From Paenibacillus xylanilyticus (lineage in GTDB: Bacteria > Bacillota > Bacilli > Paenibacillales > Paenibacillaceae), in NCBI RefSeq assembly GCF_013359935.1, contig NZ_JABMCB010000169.1:118660-182659 (forward strand): 64,000 bases of DNA, in the 5' to 3' direction. Made by a program: the position numbers and the translations under genes. The notes beneath the pieces were generated by a model that saw only the letters and a list, made by a program, of their open reading frames with translations, did not search any database and was not told the origin of the DNA. Shown here piece by piece: positions 63,294-64,000 of this stretch (position 1 is the first letter of the stretch; the number at the start of each line of letters is the position of its first letter).

Positions 63294-63426
63294 TTATGCA
63301 AGAAGTTTATGTTCATTTTTAAGTTATGCACTAATCTTAACTTCATTTATTTTGTGAAGTTAAGATTAGTGCATAAGAAAAAAAGCCTTGAGTATCAAGA
63401 CTTTTAATGCAAGTATTTTAAGTTCA
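63294..63426 (-). repeat. Right-end array of putative TnsB-binding motifs
   Basis: Motifs at 63294-63315, 63324-63344 and 63404-63426 face the same way; the first two are spaced exactly 30 bp. A copy at 63356-63376 is inverted, making a perfect 21-bp inverted repeat with 63324-63344. The outermost copy, read inward, starts TGAACTTAAAATACTTGCAT and matches the left-end motif. Confidence 0.65.
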
Positions 63427-63430
63427 CCGT

Positions 63431-63476
63431 ACAACTTTGTGTCATTCTCCAGTCTGGTGGGTAACTTTCTGTCACT
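63431..63476 (+). repeat. Short direct repeats outside the right end
   Basis: ACAACTTTGTGTCATT (63431-63446) and GTAACTTTCTGTCACT (63461-63476) are direct repeats with a 30-bp period. No inverted partner was found near the left end. They may be the remnant end of another insertion sequence. Confidence 0.45.
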
Positions 63477-63566
63477 ACCACCTTCACAAATTACCTATCC
63501 ATGTTGTTTACAGCGTTTCTCATATGGTATCCAATAAACAACGATTTTATACACCTGCATTCAACG

Positions 63567-63602
63567 AAAAAAGAGCAGCGTGCTAAAAACTGCAAACCGC
63601 TC
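63567..63602 (-). terminator. Terminator after the FG-GAP gene
   Basis: On the minus strand GAGC pairs with GCTC around a partly paired loop and is followed by TTTTTT (63567-63572), 35 bp beyond the stop codon. Confidence 0.5.
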
Positions 63603-63636
63603 ATTGCATATTAAATTTTCGGTTAAGTTTCTACAT

Positions 63637-64000
63637 TTATTGATGAGATATCATTAAATTACTGGTATATATCTTCCACACAAGTTTACTATCAGTGAAA
63701 GTTCCTATCCACCAGTTATTATCGCCAGGAAAATAAAACAGAATATCTTCTCTTCCATCACCATTGAAATCTCCTACCCAAAACGGCCGGCCGTCATTGA
63801 TTCCGTGTCCAAAGCCAACAGTGTTACCAGCAAGATTCCACTTTAATTCCGATCCATTATAAGAGCCAAGCCACCAGTTATCATCACCTGGGAAGTAAAA
63901 TAGGATCTCATCCATCGTTGAATTAGAAAACCTTCCCGTCCAGAACGGTCGACCGTCATTGATCCCATGTCCAAAACCAGCGGTGTTACCGACGAAATGC
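63637..64000 (-). CDS. FG-GAP/VCBS-repeat protein, C-terminal part
   Basis: The frame is open through the right edge of the window, so only the last 120 residues are seen. Two full copies and a partial copy of a roughly 50-residue unit occur: GNTVGFGHGINDGRPFWVGDF, then NGDGREDILFYFPGDNNWWIG. These are the Asp-rich FG-GAP repeats of secreted beta-propellers, often carbohydrate-binding or -degrading. The repeats are nearly identical at DNA level, suggesting recent amplification. The catalytic or anchoring part lies outside the window. Confidence 0.8.
   Translation of the reverse strand, partial: HFVGNTAGFGHGINDGRPFWTGRFSNSTMDEILFYFPGDDNWWLGSYNGSELKWNLAGNTVGFGHGINDGRPFWVGDFNGDGREDILFYFPGDNNWWIGTFTDSKLVWKIYTSNLMISHQ

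Larger units (their letters stand above)
17927..63426. mobile_element. Proposed 45.5-kb Tn7-like metal-resistance transposon
   Basis: The right end carries overlapping tnsA, tnsB, tnsC and tniQ genes. Next to tnsA (63294-63426) are four copies of a 21-23 bp motif. The same motif, in the mirrored orientation expected at the opposite end, occurs several times at 17927-18229 beside a XerS-type recombinase gene. The outermost copies both begin TGAACTTAA and agree at about 15 of 20 positions. Between them lie copper, arsenic and cadmium resistance cargo and a defence-like module. I could not find a 5-bp target duplication: ATTAG is left of the end and CCGTA is right of it. The termini are TGA rather than the usual TGT. 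The tns genes are certain; the left boundary is an inference. Confidence 0.55.

Noticed and set aside
63237..63380. The 21-bp inverted repeat as a rho-independent terminator
   Set aside because: Neither strand has a run of T after the stem, and the tnsA start lies downstream.
17927..63426. A CRISPR-associated transposon
   Set aside because: No cas genes and no repeat-spacer array occur anywhere in the window; the TniQ protein is TnsD-length, which points to protein-guided targeting.
17920..63435. A 5-bp target-site duplication
   Set aside because: The bases left of the left end (ATTAG) and right of the right end (CCGTA) do not match in any register within a few bases, so none is reported.
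1..64000. tRNA or rRNA genes
   Set aside because: No cloverleaf-like or rRNA-like sequence was recognised on either strand by eye.

Overview
The window looks like accessory DNA from a spore-forming, low-GC Gram-positive of the Bacillales, most likely Paenibacillus or a close relative. The evidence is strong AGGAGG-type ribosome sites, a SpoIIP-type amidase, two-component and lipoprotein signatures of that group, and a pCF10/Tn1549-like conjugation module. The genus is an inference from family resemblance.

Region 1 (about 1-17.7 kb) is a conjugative backbone read leftwards. It holds PcfB/DUF3801, a VirD4 coupling ATPase, a Maff2/VirB2-like pilin, a VirB6-like channel protein, PrgI, VirB4, an NlpC/P60 wall hydrolase, a CD1107-type protein, a DUF4315 protein and a frameshifted TcaA-like gene. 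It is headed by a divergent pair of XRE repressors with palindromic operators and followed by an RR/HK/HAD operon. No relaxase is visible, so it probably lies outside the window. The extreme left carries the start of an HsdS-like gene and a broken XRE gene.

Region 2 (17,927-63,426) is the main proposal. It appears to be a single Tn7-like transposon of about 45.5 kb. Its right end carries tnsA-tnsB-tnsC-tniQ in overlapping order. The same family of 21-23 bp motifs (TGAACTTAA...TTGCATAA) occurs in mirrored orientation beside tnsA and beside a XerS-type tyrosine recombinase at the far left. TnsA has lost two of its three catalytic residues while TnsB keeps its DDE triad. Together with the recombinase at the opposite end this suggests replicative transposition followed by dedicated resolution. 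No target-site duplication was found, so the left boundary is a hypothesis.

The cargo is metal resistance in blocks. The copper block holds a two-domain multicopper oxidase, CopA, two CopZ, a Csp-like protein, CsoR, a Met-rich multicopper oxidase and a siroheme-type protein; at least four genes or operons there have promoters with the same G-tract (CsoR-type) spacer. Among them sit cell-envelope genes (PBP2, AsnB, NlpC/P60, SpoIIP, an HK/RR pair). The arsenic block holds arsR-arsB-arsC-PTP, ArsO-like flavoproteins, a Cys-pair MarR with matching operators and an ArsN1-like acetyltransferase. The Cd/Zn/Pb block holds a CmtR-like sensor and a Cys-rich CadA.

Between cargo and transposition genes lies a probable defence module: a RloC/PrrC-like ATPase with a zinc-hook CPFC motif and a candidate RxxxE...H nuclease triad, an XRE regulator, and a divergent DGQHR (DndB-like) protein. 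Region 3 (after 63.43 kb) is flanking DNA with the end of an FG-GAP repeat protein.
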